From: Siphlonurus alternatus
Lineage: Eukaryota > Arthropoda > Insecta > Ephemeroptera > Siphlonuridae
DNA length: 64,000 nucleotides
Assembly: GCA_949825025.1 (NCBI GenBank)
Contig: OX463786.1
Location: 17,989,911 to 18,053,910 of the forward strand
Direction of reading: 5' to 3'
Shown here: in pieces, positions 63,462-64,000 of the stretch
How positions within the stretch are numbered: the stretch's first letter is position 1
Layout of the letters: each line of letters starts with the position of its first letter
Notes under the pieces: generated by a model
The model's input: only the letters and a program-made list of their open reading frames with translations
What the model was told of the DNA's origin: nothing
The model's database searches: none
Translations under genes and position numbers: made by a program

Positions 63462-64000
63462 AGTGCTTATGTTTGATTTCATACGTGAATTATATAAATG
63501 TGTGTTTATGTTTGTGAATGTCCAACTATGACGTGAACATATATGTTTTTCATGTACAACCGAATGAGAGTTTTAAAATAAAATAAATAAAAATAATGAA
63601 ATAGTATGAGATTTTGTAATAATCAGGAGTTTCCCACGCAGACACAATAAAATGCCCGCCTATTTCATCACCGTTTAAACGACTTTTGGAATCAAGTTCA
63701 TTAACACGACAAGTGCATCGTATCAACTTTCTCCTTTGTCTGACCGCCCATATCGACGTATTGTGAGAGAAAACGCTCAAACTTGATTTGAGGTTTTAAT
63801 ATGCAAAATAAAGTACGTGTTCAAACTTTTTGAGGTGAAAGTCGTTTACTTAGATTTTAAATTGATTTAATATAAACTCATTTCTTTATTTTTTTTAAAT
63901 ATAAGTACTTTCTCAAATTAACTTTTTAATTAACTTCTTATTACAATTACCTGTTTGAAGTTTATTTTTTACAAAATGGGGGTTTTACTTGAAAATAAAG
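63462..64000. other. AT-rich upstream region of yellow
   Basis: No gene recognised. The minus-strand open frame 63550-63780 has no supporting features. Confidence 0.45.

Overview
The window is a stretch of AT-rich animal (arthropod-like) nuclear genome. It has split genes with canonical GT-AG introns, TATA/TCAGT-type core promoters, a MRJP/yellow family gene (a family best known from arthropods), an NRF-6-type acyltransferase, small secreted Kazal proteins, a non-LTR retrotransposon, SINEs, a satellite array and dozens of palindromic non-autonomous elements. Coding exons stand out as GC-rich islands in a very AT-rich background. I cannot name the species. Pancrustacea is a reasonable guess, not a demonstration.

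Layout. 1-8.1 kb: a ~5.3 kb tandem array of a ~167-bp satellite monomer, with a visible four-monomer higher-order repeat. It is flanked by two direct copies of a structured ~350-390 bp element, and a third, inverted copy lies at 7.7-8.1 kb. 9-26.7 kb: three small secreted Kazal-domain genes (9.07-11.7 + strand, 18.8-22.2 + strand, 24.6-26.7 - strand). They share one architecture: a tiny signal-peptide exon, one Kazal exon with phase-1 introns on both sides, and a short last exon. Between them are AT-rich sequence, fold-back MITEs and a 1.8 kb inverted-repeat element holding orphan exon-like pieces. 29.9-48.4 kb: one 15-exon minus-strand gene for an NRF-6-like membrane acyltransferase; my splice model is in frame throughout and gives 723 aa. 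Its largest intron contains an apparently intact two-ORF LINE in the opposite orientation, whose ORF1 carries a 2A-like NPGP ribosome-skipping motif. 48.5-54.4 kb: intergenic, filled with MITEs. 54.9-63.2 kb: a 6-exon minus-strand yellow/MRJP gene of 419 aa. A tRNA-Gly(CCC)-like gene lies in its first intron.

No operon-like co-operation between the genes is seen. The Kazal genes look like a local, diverged family of secreted protease inhibitors. The NRF-6-like and yellow genes are unrelated neighbours. The most unusual observations are: (i) two separate exons of the NRF-6-like gene whose acceptor site plus 5' exon part is tandemly repeated (3 x 117 bp and 5 x 114 bp); (ii) the 2A-like LINE ORF1, with Gly in place of the canonical Asp, and an overlapping ORF1/ORF2 frame with a G7 run; (iii) a SINE with a 5S-rRNA-like head; (iv) the satellite array bracketed by ends rich in ACTTRKCC motifs; (v) palindromic MITEs whose 5-bp target duplications can be read against empty satellite monomers. 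All coordinates and splice sites were read by eye and none was confirmed by alignment or transcript data.
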